DNA from: Muscardinus avellanarius
Taxonomy: Eukaryota; Chordata; Mammalia; Rodentia; Gliridae
Reading direction: 5' to 3'
DNA length: 64,000 bases
NCBI GenBank assembly: GCA_963383645.1
Contig: OY726565.1
Coordinates: 41,133,944-41,197,943, forward strand
Shown here: positions 53,090-63,860 of the stretch, one piece after another
How the letters are laid out: each line of letters begins with the position of its first letter
Numbering within the stretch: the stretch's first letter is position 1
Notes under the pieces: generated by a model
The model's database searches: none
Told to the model about the DNA's origin: nothing
What the model saw: only the letters and a program-made list of their open reading frames with translations
Program-made: the position numbers and the translations under genes

Positions 53090-53510
53090 CCATACTAAAT
53101 TATATGTCTCTCAGGTTGCCCCAGGAATTTTCTTTGGCCTGTCCATTACCTATCACACTGACCTGGCACGACTGGGCTCTGAGCATGACAAGTCCCAATG
53201 GCCAAAGCTCAAACAATTTGAGCAACAAAAAGTATAAAATAACATTGAATTGTAACCCAGGATATAAAATAAATATCCACAAGTCCACACCAATATAAAG
53301 AAGTGATGAGTTAGTAAAAAACAAAAAAGTACGGAGGAAGGGAATAGACAAGAAGAATTTCAAATATGGAGTTCCAAATTATGAAGATACCCACCTTTCA
53401 AGGAGATGGGAGAGAAAACTCCCTAGTCTTTAAGTGTGGGCTGCACATAGCAATGTCCTTTCAAAGAACAAAGTGTGGAAAGGAAAAAAAGGGTAACTGA
53501 TATTCTTGTT
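53090..53510 (+). repeat. Old repeat of the same type as 3990-5005
   Basis: 'gaattgtaacccaggatata', 'aaataaatatccacaagtcc', 'ttaagtgtgggctgcacata' and 'aagaacaaagtgtggaaagg' parallel phrases in the 4.2-4.45 kb region ('gtaacccaaaccatgaaata', 'ttaagtgtaggctctgagtg'). L1ME/HAL1-like 3' region, family uncertain. Confidence 0.45.
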
Positions 53511-53514
53511 GCAA

Positions 53515-53880
53515 CCTGTCTTAGTCCATTTGAACTGCTGTGACAAAATGCCTCAGGGGGAGTAATTTATAAACAACAAAATCTATTGTGTATAGTTCTG
53601 GAGGCTGGGAAGTCCTGACCAGCCCCAGCTGATTCAGCATCTAGTGAGGGCTTGCTCACTGATTCCAAGATGCCACCTCTTGCTGTGTCCCCACATGGCA
53701 CAAGGCCTCCCTCAAGGAGGGGTTTCAGAAGCCTCATGATCCAAGCCCTTCCCTTCAGCCCCACCTCTGAATGCCACCCCGAGGGGACCAGGTGCCAGCG
53801 CGTGAGCTCTGCAGGGACACAAGCATTTGAATCACACAGCTGCCCACTCAGTCTCGGCCAAGGGCTTTCCTCTTTCACTT
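53515..53880 (-). repeat. MaLR LTR, antisense
   Basis: 'gtcttagtccatttgaactg', 'ctgtgacaaaatgcctcagg', 'gagtaatttataaacaacaa', 'agttctggaggctgggaagt', 'tctagtgagggcttgctcac', 'tccaagatgccacctcttgc', 'gtccccacatggcacaaggc' match the reversed MST/MLT-type LTR. The opposing frames 53567-53968 and 53652-54008 lie within it and are not genes. Confidence 0.72.
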
Positions 53881-54024
53881 TTCCTAAATCTGCAGTTAGT
53901 GAATTCTGTGTGTTTGTCTTTTTCTGTTTCTCTGTATTGTTTTCTAGTGGAGCAGGGGGACAATTCAAAACTAAGGTGCCACCCCAATCCTCTGGAAGAT
54001 ACTCCTGAAAACTCTGAGTGACAC
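53881..54024. other. Unassigned sequence
   Basis: Short stretch after the LTR. Nothing recognised. Confidence 0.35.
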
Positions 54025-54135
54025 AGCCCCCATTTTTATTTTTGTTTTGAAAAAGATCTTACCAAGTTTTTGAGGCTGGCCTTGTACTTGCAATCCTCCT
54101 TTTTCAGCCTCCCAAGTACTAGTGACCAGCTATCA
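54025..54135 (-). mobile_element. B1 half of a MEN-type SINE, antisense
   Basis: 'tttttgttttgaaaaagatc', 'gaggctggccttgtacttgc', 'cagcctcccaagtactagtg', 'accagct'. The ID half is missing. Confidence 0.7.
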
Positions 54136-54393
54136 ATTGACTTTATAAGTCATATTTCCTTTGGGCTGGTTTCTGCTCCTGTGACAGGAAAAACAATTAC
54201 AATACTTCATCTACCCATGTATCTCCATGTTCTTCATCTTACTAGAATCTTTTAATAATAATAATTCAAAATAAAATGATCTCTTTTGATAATAAATATA
54301 ATAGTATAACAAAATAAGTACTATTGTTTCATCTTCTAAATTTTAAGGGAATTTATTGCTTAGTTTGATACTGTGAAAAGTTGGAATCATTTT
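54136..54393. other. Unassigned AT-rich sequence
   Basis: Nothing recognised. Confidence 0.35.
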
Positions 54394-54558
54394 TGTGTGT
54401 GTTACTAGGGACTGAACCCAGAGGCATTCTCTTTGAACTATACCCCTAGCTCTATTTTTTCCTTCCTTCCTTCCTTCCTTCCTTCCTTCCTTCCTTCCTT
54501 CCTCCCTTCCTCCCTCCCTCCCTCCCTCCCTCCCTCCCTCCCTCCCTCCCTCTCTTTC

Positions 54559-54626
<68 letters not shown>

Positions 54627-54952
54627 GATGGTACTGGGGTTCCTGGAAGCCCTTCTACCTCCAGGCTACACTCCCAGACCTATTTTTACATTTTTATTTG
54701 GATACAGGGTCTCCTAAGCCAGCGCGCGCGGCTGGCTTCGAACCTACGCGATCCTCCTGTCTCTGCCTCCCAAGCGCAGGGATTACAAGCGTGCGCCACC
54801 ATGCCCAGCTTATTCTTTATTTTTTGAAACAGAGTCTCACTAAGTTGCGGAAAGTCTCACCAAGTAACTGAGGCTAATCATAAAAAAGCGATCTTCCTGT
54901 CTCAGCCTCCCAAGTACTGGGATTACAAGTGTGTACCACCACACCTGCCTTG
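54394..54952 (-). mobile_element. MEN (type A) split by a younger MEN (type B)
   Basis: Outer element: reversed ID half at 54394-54458 ('gggactgaacccagaggcat', 'tatacccctagctct') and reversed B1 half at 54813-54952 ('ttgaaacagagtctcactaa', 'ccaccacacctgcctt'). Inner element 54627-54812 with B signatures ('actggggttcctggaagccc', 'caggctacactcccagacct', 'gggattacaagcgtgcgcca'). Between the outer ID half and the inner one lies a 170-bp pyrimidine repeat that grew from the inner element's tail. Confidence 0.85.
54459..54627 (+). repeat. Compound (TTCC)n(CTCC)n(TTTC)n repeat
   Basis: About ten TTCC units, about twelve CTCC units, then about nineteen TTTC units, with almost no interruption. All pyrimidine on this strand. 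The 54433-54717 frame (proline/serine/phenylalanine runs) is a product of it. Confidence 0.95.
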
Positions 54953-55719
54953 AAACGACCACTTTTGAAACATGACTTATAAGTATACACTCATGTACTA
55001 AAAGCATGGCAACCTTCTATTGTGTTCAAGCTGAATTAATCTTCTTAATTACATTTAGTGAGAGCATCACTATTTTTCCTAACAAATCTTTGAACAGAAT
55101 GAGCTAAAATAATATTTCAGAAAGCATATCGAAGGTAATGCAATATTGTTCGTAATAATAAAATCCAATTTTATAACCTTCATGGATACATGAACCTTAC
55201 AACCAATTCTATATTATTATCACTTAAGCTGTTAGATTCTAAACAAGTACAGAAAGTAAAATGACTGAACTAAATGAGCCTGCAAAATGACAGACTTGTT
55301 AGGTAGGCTGTAGTGGAACATACAATTAGAGCCCAAAAAAATAGAAGAAAATGCTTTTTACAACGTTGTGGGCTGGTACTTCTTTGTAAAATTCACTATG
55401 AAGGGATTTATTAGACAATGTTTGGCCTGCTACACTGAAGAAAATTGGCCAAAAGGCATTCAAGTTTAAAGTAGCAAAGAACAATAGTAGTATTTGTTTT
55501 TCATTTGTTTTTTTTCATTTAACTTGTGTCATTAATTATATTTATTGAATTTGGAAACAAACTTGATTGTCAGAAATTGCAGGGTCCTCAAAGAATTATT
55601 TTTATTTTATTTATTTTTAATTTTTATGTGGAACAAATTGTTTTTAATGAGTAAAACTGAACTTTCTTCTTCCTCATGTATTTTGTGATTTAAATTTTCT
55701 AAAAACTTCAAAATAAAAT
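54953..55719. other. Unassigned AT-rich sequence
   Basis: About 0.77 kb with no recognised gene or repeat. Confidence 0.4.
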
Positions 55720-55935
55720 TGGAGCTGTGTGTGATGGCACATGCCTATAATCCCAATACTTGGAGACAGGGGGATTGCAGTTTCAAAGCCAGCCTCAGAA
55801 ACTTTGTGAGGCTCTCAGAAACCTGCTCAGACACTATTTCCAAACAAAAAATAAAAGAAATCTGACTGAGGGTGTAGCTTGGAGGTGGAATGCCTCCAAG
55901 CTACTGTCCCAGTACAAATAAGTAAATACATAAAT
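55720..55935 (+). mobile_element. MEN-type SINE, decayed
   Basis: 'gagctgtgtgtgatggcaca', 'cctataatcccaatacttgg', 'agacactatttccaaacaaa', ID half 'gagggtgtagcttggaggtg', 'gaatgcctccaagctactgt', 'cccagta', tail (AAAT)n. Confidence 0.85.
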
Positions 55936-56540
55936 AATTAGATAAATAAAAAAATAAACCTGGAAAAAAATAAGGCATCTCCCTTTTTTTCATAGCTCAT
56001 AATTCAATTCAGTTCCTATCAATAGGCTAGCAGGTACTTCAGAATAACTCTAGTAATGGAATAATGACTAACCGTTTTCCATGAGAGAAAACTCATTTGG
56101 TCTCCACTGAAGCCTCGTGCATTCCCATGGTATGGCGTCAGGCTGTGCCTGCAGGTATTCTTAAGTGTGCCCTCAATCTTAGATAGATAGCTGTTCTTTG
56201 ACAATATGCTTTTTATGGTCTCTTCTTGTAAACAAGTATAAAATGTGAGATTATGAGTGAGAAAAATTATTAGTGCAGAAATTCCACTCTGTATCGTCTC
56301 AAGCCTTTGCGGGCACTGGTGAGACTGCCCCTGGATTCTCACAGTGATGATGCATTTGTGAGTGGAATTAACTGTTCTTCCTGTCCTGCTTCTTTACCTT
56401 GAGCCATCATGATTTCCTGGGTTCCTGGGAGGAAACGTCTAGACTAATGCCACCTGGGTTTTCTCTAAAATGATCCTGGAGGAGGCCTTTGGTTGTTTTT
56501 GTACAAAGACCACATATATGCACATGGCCCTTATAATTTC
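55936..56540. other. Unassigned sequence
   Basis: About 0.6 kb. A 107-codon minus-strand frame (56342-56019) has no domain I recognise and no exon signals I trust. Confidence 0.4.
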
Positions 56541-56775
56541 ATTGCATAAACTAGCAGCACAATTCACAATAGCCAAAATATAGAACCAAACTAGGTGTTG
56601 ATCAACAGATGAATGGATTACAAAACTGTGGGACATACGCACAATGAAATTCTATTCAGCATTAAAGGAAAACAAAATAATGTTATTTGTAAGAAAATGG
56701 ATGTACCTGGATAACATGATGTTAAGTGAGAGAAGCCAGTCATAGAAAGTGAAGTGAAATATGTAATGAATTAGG
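56541..56775 (+). mobile_element. L1 3'-region fragment
   Basis: 'cacaattcacaatagccaaa', 'gttgatcaacagatgaatgg', 'tctattcagcattaaaggaa', 'gtaagaaaatggatgtacct', 'gtgagagaagccagtcatag'. The terminal part and tail are missing. Confidence 0.8.
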
Positions 56776-56859
56776 ATCACATATCCTAATTCAGTTCTGT
56801 AAATCCTAAGAATATGGCCCAGAAACAGCTTCTTAGCTTCTTCTACCCCTTATGTTTAT

Positions 56860-57066
56860 TTTTTTTTAATTCTTGATTGAACCCAGGGCATTCTACCCCT
56901 GAGCAATACCCCAGCCCTTTTTATTTATTTATTTTTATTTTGAAACAAGGTTTGCTAAATTTATGAGCATCTTATTAAATTGCTGAGGCTGGCCTCAAAC
57001 TTGTAATTCTCCTGTCTTAGACTTCCAAGTACTGGGATTAACAGGTGTATGCCACCACACCTGGCC
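56860..57066 (-). mobile_element. MEN-type SINE, type A, antisense
   Basis: 'cttgattgaacccagggcat', 'cctgagcaataccccagccc', 'attttgaaacaaggtttgct', 'cttccaagtactgggattaa', 'gccaccacacctggcc'. Confidence 0.88.
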
Positions 57067-58646
57067 TACAGCTGGGTCCTCTGCCTTGTGCTTTGATCTC
57101 CTCTTGCTTCTCTTGGCTTGGGTCAATCTGCCCACTCTCCCAGCTGCTCTCCCAGCTGTGGTTGGGTGTCTTGGGCACTAACGCCTGAGCAGAGGGCCAC
57201 CTCCTTCTTGCTATCAGTACTTTGTTTTCTGAGTGCAGCCCTGACAAAAGCCAGCCTGTCTCCAACATAAGCTGTGAACTGTGTTGAGATAAAGCTTATC
57301 ATCAATCCCTAGTAAGATCCCCTCGTCAATCCGTCATTCAATTTAGCAACCATTTACTTTCTCAAGGAGTCTTCAACTCTAGTTAAGCATCCAGGAACTG
57401 GGTTCATTTCTCATGGATTTCCAAACCCTGCCCTGCACCATCTCCCTTCTTGTCCCCTGCTCAGGCCTCCTCCAACACTCCTGTCCTTCATCCTTACTTA
57501 TCTTTGCCCATGAGTTGATCACAGATGCTAAGAAAACCTTTCACATCCAGAGAAGATGAGATGGGAAGTGAGAAGAAAACAGTGTTGCTAAGGTACTAAA
57601 TTAGAAGCCTGAACATGGAACCTATGAAACATATCATAGGTGCCTCTATTACAAATCACATATATTCTGGTAACTTTTCATGGGCTATTATGGGGTACCC
57701 AATTAGTGAGTGTAACATTATTTCTATTAGAAAATATGTTCCATGTTCCCAGAAAGTCACCTGTCTTACAAGTGACTATTTGATAAATGAGCTAGTCATA
57801 ATTTGTAGACTTCCAAAATTATATGAAAAAATTTACAATAATATATTAGCTCTTAAATTAATCTGTATTTTCCATCAAGAAATTTAATTAAACTAATTCT
57901 TTTCCTTTGAAAAGAGAAATCTACGTGAGGTTTTGTGTCACCATAATTAAGAACAAATTCTGTTCTTAATAATGAATGTGGTGCTTTTTTAAAAAAACAT
58001 TTTTATTATTCATTCATTACCAAAAATTGTTCAGGGTGTAAGTCACCCTCTAAAGAATTCTCATTGCTTAGGTGGACACACATTCTTTATTTATAGCTTA
58101 ATTTTTAAGTCTACTTCATTCTCCTATGCTCTATACCTAATTTTCTCAAATAATCATAAGGAGCTATATAAATATTTAAGTCCAAGAGAGGCAAAGTCCT
58201 AAAGAAACTCCAAGTCAATTATGTTTTTAAAAGTTTTGGGTTTTCTAAAAAGAGGATAAAAAGAATATTGAATTGTGCATATGAAGAGTGATAGTTTTAG
58301 AAAGTATCATGAAATAATTTTTTATTGAAACAATTCATGTATAAAAATTGAAAGAAAATATTTACAATATAATGTACTCTGGAAAAATTAGAACTAAGAG
58401 CATCTGTCATTTTGTCTCCTTAATATACTTCCATTCTTAGATTGACAAAGGTATCCTGGGCTTCCTTTGGGTGACCATCCCTCCATATGGACCTGAGTTA
58501 CTATCATAGTGTCTCATCTACACCCTCTGAGAAAGAAAGGGCTCCTTGACCCAGAGTGGCTAACAAGAGTGTCCATGCAACTGCTTACATAGAGACAGGC
58601 ATTAAACCCTTGGTGCTAGAAAAGAGCCTTCTTCCCTAGGCTTTGT
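57067..58646. other. Unassigned, repeat-poor sequence
   Basis: About 1.6 kb with no SINE or L1 tail. The first 250 bp are GC-richer; two overlapping minus-strand frames there (57038-57305) have no known domain. The plus-strand frame 57615-57887 has no domain either. Confidence 0.45.
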
Positions 58647-58876
58647 TTTGGTCTTTTTTTTTTTTTTTTTTTTTGTGGCACTGGGGTTCCTGGAAGCCCT
58701 TCTATATCCGAGTTACACTCACAGACCTATTTTATATTTTTATTTGGAACAGTGTCTCTTAAGTCAGCACAGCTGGCTTCGAACCTGCGCATTCCTCCTG
58801 TCTCCACCTCCCAAGCATGGGGATTACAAGAGTGCACCACCATGCCTGTTTGGTCTTTTTTTTTTTTTTTTTTTTT
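58647..58876 (-). mobile_element. MEN-type SINE, 'B', antisense, with T-rich TSD
   Basis: T tail, then 'actggggttcctggaagccc', 'tatccgagttacactcacag', 'cagtgtctcttaagtcagca', ending 'caccatgcctg' at 58847. 'tttggtcttttttttttttt' recurs at 58647 and 58849, so it landed at the tail of the next, older SINE. Confidence 0.88.
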
Positions 58877-59090
58877 TTTAATTGTGGTACTAGTAACGGG
58901 TATTGAACCCAGGGGTATTCTATCTTGAAGTTACATTCCCAGTCCTATTTCATTTTTTTAACTTGAAAACAGGGTCTTGCTAGGTTGTAGAGGGCCTCTC
59001 TAAATTGCTAAGGCTGGCTTTAAACTTGTAATCCTCCTGTCTCAGACTCCCAAGTACTGGGATTACAGGTGTGTGTGACCATGCCCAGTT
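58877..59090 (-). mobile_element. MEN-type SINE, type A, antisense
   Basis: 'acgggtattgaacccagggg', 'tgaagttacattcccagtcc', 'aaaacagggtcttgctaggt', 'tcagactcccaagtactggg', 'gtgtgaccatgcccagtt'. Confidence 0.88.
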
Positions 59091-59285
59091 CAGGAACACT
59101 TTTACCACTGAGCAGCATTCCTAACACTAGTATGTATGTATGTATGTATGTATGTATGTATGTATGTATTTATTTTTCGAGACAACATCTTGCTAAATTG
59201 CCCAGGCTGACCAGGAGGATTTGCAATCCTCCTGCCTTAGTCTCCTGAGATGCTGGGATTATAGGCAAGCACCACCCAGCTCAGT
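59091..59285 (-). mobile_element. MEN-type SINE, antisense, (TATG)n linker
   Basis: ID fragment 'accactgagcagcattccta', nine TATG units (about 59133-59168), B1 half 'cgagacaacatcttgctaaa', 'cctgagatgctgggattata', 'gcaccacccagctcag'. Third of three same-strand SINEs in 640 bp. Confidence 0.82.
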
Positions 59286-59546
59286 TTTCCCTAGAGTCTG
59301 AACCATAAAAAGGCATCATGTTTTCTTTTTCTCAAAGCCAACTTTTTTTTTCTCAAAGAAAACTGCAATGGAAAAGGTGAGGCCAACATCTACCGAGAAG
59401 TAGAGCTGGTCACAGGCATACTGATTAGCCTTGCCCAGAAATCTTGCCTCAAGACGCATAAAGGCCTGTAATGGCAAAGCTTTTCTCAGTGACCAGCACA
59501 AATGCTTGGCGAGAAGACTGTGCTGAGCAACATCAAGGAGTCAGTG
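59286..59546. other. Unassigned sequence
   Basis: Somewhat GC-richer than its surroundings. The minus-strand frame 59501-59316 ends in a lysine-rich tail. I considered a processed pseudogene but recognise no protein. Confidence 0.35.
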
Positions 59547-59752
59547 AGCCGGGCGTGGTGGTGCACACTTGAAATCCCAGCATTCCGGAAGCTGAGACAG
59601 GAGGATCTGAGTTCACAGACAGCCTCAGCTACTCAGTGAGGCCCTTTGCAACTCAGCGAGACCTTGTTTCAAAATAAAAAATAGGGCTCGGCCTGTAGCC
59701 CAAAGGTAGAATACTTTTAGGTTTCATCCCCAGGACTGAAAAGAAAAATTAA
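59547..59752 (+). mobile_element. MEN-type SINE
   Basis: 'gccgggcgtggtggtgcaca', 'cttgaaatcccagcattccg', 'accttgtttcaaaataaaaa', ID half 'gggctcggcctgtagcccaa', 'taggtttcatccccaggact'. 'agtcagtg' flanks it on both sides (about 59540 and 59755), a probable short duplication. Confidence 0.9.
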
Positions 59753-59761
59753 AAGTCAGTG

Positions 59762-60736
59762 GCCCTGAGGTGCTCTTGTATTTTAGCCAAAAACTTTAAA
59801 AGTTGAGAGATTTGAATTCCATTTCTGCCATTTGTTAACCATGGGATTTTGGATGGTTTACATAAAGCCACTGAGTCTTATTTTATGAATTTATAGCTAT
59901 GGATACTAATAAATATCTTGAGTCATTGGGAGACTATAGCAACATATGTAAAATGGCCCTGAATGAGTGAGCCTGTTTATCATGCTTGAGTCAAGATTGG
60001 ATAAGAGGATAAAGCACTGTTATTAACACGAGGCAACAGCAGGTCCAGAGGCTGGACAGGAGGGGGACCCTGGGAACAGGACCAATGTGGAGGTGCAGCC
60101 CACGGCTGAGGATGTGGGTGATGTGGAGCATCTCCAACCCAGAGGCCTGGGGAGGCCCTTGACTATAGGACATCAGGAAAAATCATGAGACTTTAAACTG
60201 GGAATAAAATATCAGAGGGTATCATGCGTAACTTGCTCACCAGATTATCTTTGCCTTTCATTTTCACTGAACTATTTTATAACTTTATATGTTAGAGAAA
60301 ACTGATAATAAATGATTTTGTCCAGGAAAACGTGTGTCTGGTGGAATACAGTTGCTTATATTCTTTTGGATAGACTCATTTTACATAAAAAACTTCAGTT
60401 TTACATTGTTTGTTCCCATTATATATAATTCCCTAAATATATATAATTCCCATATATACATATAATCCTATGTACATATATTTCTTGTAATTCTCCCTTG
60501 AACTGATTATAACATCTTACTTCTTCTTTATATATTAATTTATTTCTTCATTTATTAATCAATTAGATAAAATGTTTCTTCATTTATTAATAAGTTAGAT
60601 AAAAATGACACTTGTTAATTTTATATATGCATGAATGATAATTTTATCTTTTATATAAAAGAACTTTTTTCTGTCTTATTTTTAAAATTATTTTGCTAGC
60701 AGTCTGAATGTATGCCATTTTCAATATGATCCACAT
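59762..60736. other. Unassigned sequence
   Basis: About 1 kb. 59762-59960 has MIR-like hints ('gaattccatttctgccattt', 'ttaaccatgggattttggat'). 60430-60480 has local ATATAATTCCC repeats, and 60536-60605 a tandem duplication of 'ttcttcatttattaat'. No gene. Confidence 0.4.
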
Positions 60737-60865
60737 AAAAATAAAAAAAAGTACTTTGCTAGTACATTGCAATTATACATCATAGTGAGGTTCAGTGTGA
60801 TAAACACACACATGCACACAGCTCTTGGTGTATTTCTCTCCACAATCCACCCTGTTCTTTTTAAT
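60737..60865 (-). mobile_element. L1 3' end, antisense, short
   Basis: Poly-T is replaced by an A-rich junction here, but 'tgctagtacattgcaattat', 'acatcatagtgaggttcagt' and 'acacatgcacacagctcttg' are the reversed L1 terminus and 3'UTR. Confidence 0.7.
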
Positions 60866-61349
60866 TTCACCATAGTTCCAGTCACTAAAGACCCCTCCCT
60901 GGACCCACCCAGGACGTGCTATAAATTGACGGTGAGGCCCAGGTTCATCCCTGAGAGTGATGGGCTGGGAAGAAGAGATGCGTTTCAGAAAAGGAAAACT
61001 GAGTGGCAGGACCAAGAGAAGGGGGCTTTAAGCAGAGCTTTAAATGGTTTTTCCTACATAAGAAAATGTATATCAGCAGAGAAATCTAAATATAACTTTA
61101 ATTTTTAATGAAATACTATTTTGAATTATCCATTAGTGCCTTTCAAATAATATAAGTCTGATTGTAAGATTAAAAAAAAACTTTTTTAATATTTACATTC
61201 ACTGGATAGTGGTCTTTTAAATTGCAGATTATAACTTGACAATTTGTTATTCAAAATGTATAACTGAGTAAATAAAATACACATTTTAAATAAAATAATT
61301 TAAGATATTAAAACAGATTTTATTATTTTTTCATATTTTATTTTTTATT
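60866..61349. other. Unassigned sequence
   Basis: About 0.48 kb. The opposing frames at 60767-61108 and 60773-61015 lie partly on L1 tail and are not supported. Confidence 0.4.
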
Positions 61350-61450
61350 GTTAATATACTTTTATTGGTGTATTATAATTTCACATCATAATGAAATTCA
61401 GAGTGATAGGGATATACATTCACACAGTGCTTGATTTTAAACTCTCCTTT
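61350..61450 (-). mobile_element. L1 3' end, antisense, short
   Basis: 'atacttttattggtgtatta', 'taatttcacatcataatgaa', 'attcacacagtgcttgattt'. Confidence 0.75.
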
Positions 61451-62129
61451 CCATATAACTTTGACTTCTAATAGCTCTTGCAAACCACAAGAGAGATGAC
61501 CTCACACTGCCTTGGAAGGGGTGAAAACACAGAGACTTTGAGTGCTGGTCCTTATCTGAGAGGGCAGTTAATTTGAGCAGGAACAGAGAGTTATGACCAT
61601 AAAATTCTGTTCGCAACTCTGCTTACAGGCAAGAAATAAAGTGACATAGAAAATAAGTCTTGGGTCAGCCACACATTAAAAAGTTCTACTGAGATATCCT
61701 ATTATAAAAGAAAAAGACTTTATTTTAACACTTTGTCTGATTTTGTAGTACTTTTGATTGAAGGTTTCAGCATCTAGCAAAAAGCATATTTTTCAGTGAC
61801 CCATGAAAAACATAGCATAACAATTTCCCCAAAGTAAATTTAGACTAGATTTATAAGTATTTTTCACACTTAGGTATCTGGGTTGTAGGAAATGACTTTC
61901 AAAACAATAATAGTGTGACCTCTTATTATGGCAATCCCAACTCCTATGTCTAATCTAGGTAGTGGCAAGTCAATTCTTTTCTAACTATAAATTGGAACTT
62001 CTTTCCTCCTACTGCACCTCCCAAACTAATAACAAATAATAAGGAATTAATTCTCTTCTGTACATTTTACATAAAATGTTATAAAATAATCTTAGGGTTC
62101 TTTTACAGGTAATGGGGCAATAAAATATT
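61451..62129. other. Unassigned sequence
   Basis: About 0.68 kb, nothing recognised. Confidence 0.4.
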
Positions 62130-62220
62130 TTTAAAATTTTTTATTGGTGCATTGTAGTCATACATCTATATGAGGTAAAAGATGGTAGAGGCATACATGC
62201 ACAAATCACTCATTTAAGAC
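62130..62220 (-). mobile_element. L1 3' end, antisense, short
   Basis: 'aattttttattggtgcattg', 'tagtcatacatctatatgag', 'acatgcacaaatcactcatt'. Confidence 0.78.
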
Positions 62221-62354
62221 ATTATTAAGCTAGGTGTGTGGGGCACATGATTGTAATCCCAGTTTCTGGGAGACTGAGATAGGAGAATTGAAAGCCTCAG
62301 CAACCTTCAAGGCTCTCAGCAACTTAATGAGACTCTGGGTTCAATCCCTGATAC

Positions 62355-62393
<39 letters not shown>

Positions 62394-62410
62394 GGATTAT
62401 TAAGTAATTT
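62221..62410 (+). mobile_element. MEN-type SINE with internal deletion and (AC)n tail
   Basis: 'agctaggtgtgtggggcaca', 'gtaatcccagtttctgggag', then a deletion joins the B1 half to the end of the ID half ('aatgagactctgggttcaat', 'ccctgatacaac'), followed by about 18 AC units. 'attattaag' before and after suggests a 9-bp duplication. Confidence 0.86.
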
Positions 62411-62927
62411 TCAAAAACTACATAACTCATCAACTTTGTGAGGTGAAAGAAACTTTAGAAATTGTTTTGTTAAATTTTTATATTTTCACATGACATAACC
62501 AAGGTTCAGAAACAAGAGTCAGAACACAATTTCTTCTCTTTGCTTTTAAGCAAGCATCTCTTTAATTATAGTATGACTTCCACAGAACTACTGCTCAATT
62601 GTGTTCTGAATTACAGCTCTTTGAGTCGTACCACTTATAGTACAATATGGCTAGATGGATCATGAAAAAGTAAATCTTTCTACCTGACTTATATGCATAG
62701 AAGTAATAATTGAAACTAAAGAAGTAAAAGTGATTACTGAAGATAGAAAGTAGCTTGAGAAGTGGAAGACTTGGCTAGATCCTGGGAAAATATGTGTGTT
62801 AAGAAGCAAAAGAACAAAGAGTCACTGAAAGAGACAGGGAAGGTCTATTTGCAGTTTAGGAAGAAAATCAGTGACATAGAGATTGGAAATCATTTAGCAA
62901 GGTCAGAGTAGTTAAGGATGGGAAGTG
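62411..62927. other. Unassigned sequence
   Basis: About 0.5 kb. 'ttcacatgacataaccaagg' with 'tcagaaacaagagtcagaac' could be a MIR trace. No gene. Confidence 0.38.
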
Positions 62928-63112
62928 AGCCTGGTGCAGTGGCACACACCTATAATCCCAATTCTTGGGAGGCTGAGATAGAAAGATAGCAGTTTCTGCA
63001 ATTTAACAAGACTCTGTTTCAAAGCAAAAAATAAAATAAGGCTGAACATGTAGCTCAAAGGTAGAATGTCCCTGGGTTCAATCCCCAGTACCCTCCCCAA
63101 AAAAGTAAGAAA
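62928..63112 (+). mobile_element. MEN-type SINE, type A
   Basis: 'gagcctggtgcagtggcaca', 'cctataatcccaattcttgg', 'agactctgtttcaaagcaaa', ID half 'aaggctgaacatgtagctca', 'gtagaatgtccctgggttca', 'atccccagtaccctcccc'. Confidence 0.88.
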
Positions 63113-63665
63113 AGCAAATATAGCAAGTATAAAGAAGCTATAAAGAAATTATAAGGAGGAAAAGATGGAAAAAGAAGAGGGAGTAGAAAGGGAAAAACTC
63201 AAGAGTATCTAAAGTAATAGAGCTAAGAAAAATGTTAATAGATAAAAGGAAACAATGATTTTGGATGAATGGAAAACAGATCCAATTGCAAGAGAGAAAG
63301 GAGATTGTTAATGACATGACAGCTGGAGGAGGGGTCCTTGTTTCTCTGCAATGAAAGAGAAGAAGATTCAGGATTGAGAAAGGAAGTGAAGAAGCTCTTG
63401 GCAAAGAGCCAGGGTCTCAGTAAACTATTTGATAAGACATCTGTGAAGAGGGAGGGAAGGGTAAAGGAGAATGGAAAACATTTAAAATAATCCTTACCAG
63501 GCTTTGGAGAGCCCTTGCTCCTGCTGTGCCAATCCAGAGATTGAAGGGGTGGAGCAGGGGATTGAGGAGGTTCATGTCCACATGAATAAAGCCTGAGAAA
63601 CAAACTTCATCCCAAGACCTTTAAACACTGATTTGTTGGAATTAGTGTATCAAGAATGTGATGTT
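63113..63665. other. Unassigned purine-rich sequence
   Basis: 63150-63480 is strongly purine-rich, which leaves long minus-strand frames (63138-63603) that are composition artefacts with no known domain. Confidence 0.4.
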
Positions 63666-63860
63666 GAGTCTAGTACTTGGGAGGCTGAGACAGGAGGCTC
63701 AGAAACTTCAATACAGCCTTAGCAAGTAATGAAACTCTCAGGAACCTAGATTACTCTGTTTCAAAAACAAGAAATAAAACAGGCTGAGGTTGTAGCTTAT
63801 AGGTAGAACATCCCTGGGTTCAATCCCCACTACCACATTAAAAAGAAAGAAAAAAAAATG
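63666..63860 (+). mobile_element. MEN-type SINE, type A, 5'-truncated
   Basis: 'gtctagtacttgggaggctg', 'agattactctgtttcaaaaa', ID half 'aggctgaggttgtagcttat', 'gtagaacatccctgggttca', 'atccccactaccac', A-rich tail. Confidence 0.87.

Noticed and set aside
56019..56342. 107-codon minus-strand frame as a possible zinc-finger or other exon
   Set aside because: No Cys2-His2 spacing or other motif found. Treated as a chance frame in unassigned DNA.
59316..59501. Processed pseudogene on the minus strand
   Set aside because: I cannot match the translation to any protein, and the lysine-rich end comes from a T-rich tract on the plus strand.
63138..63603. Long minus-strand frames near the window end
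   Set aside because: The plus strand is strongly purine-rich here, which removes stop codons on the minus strand. No domain recognised.
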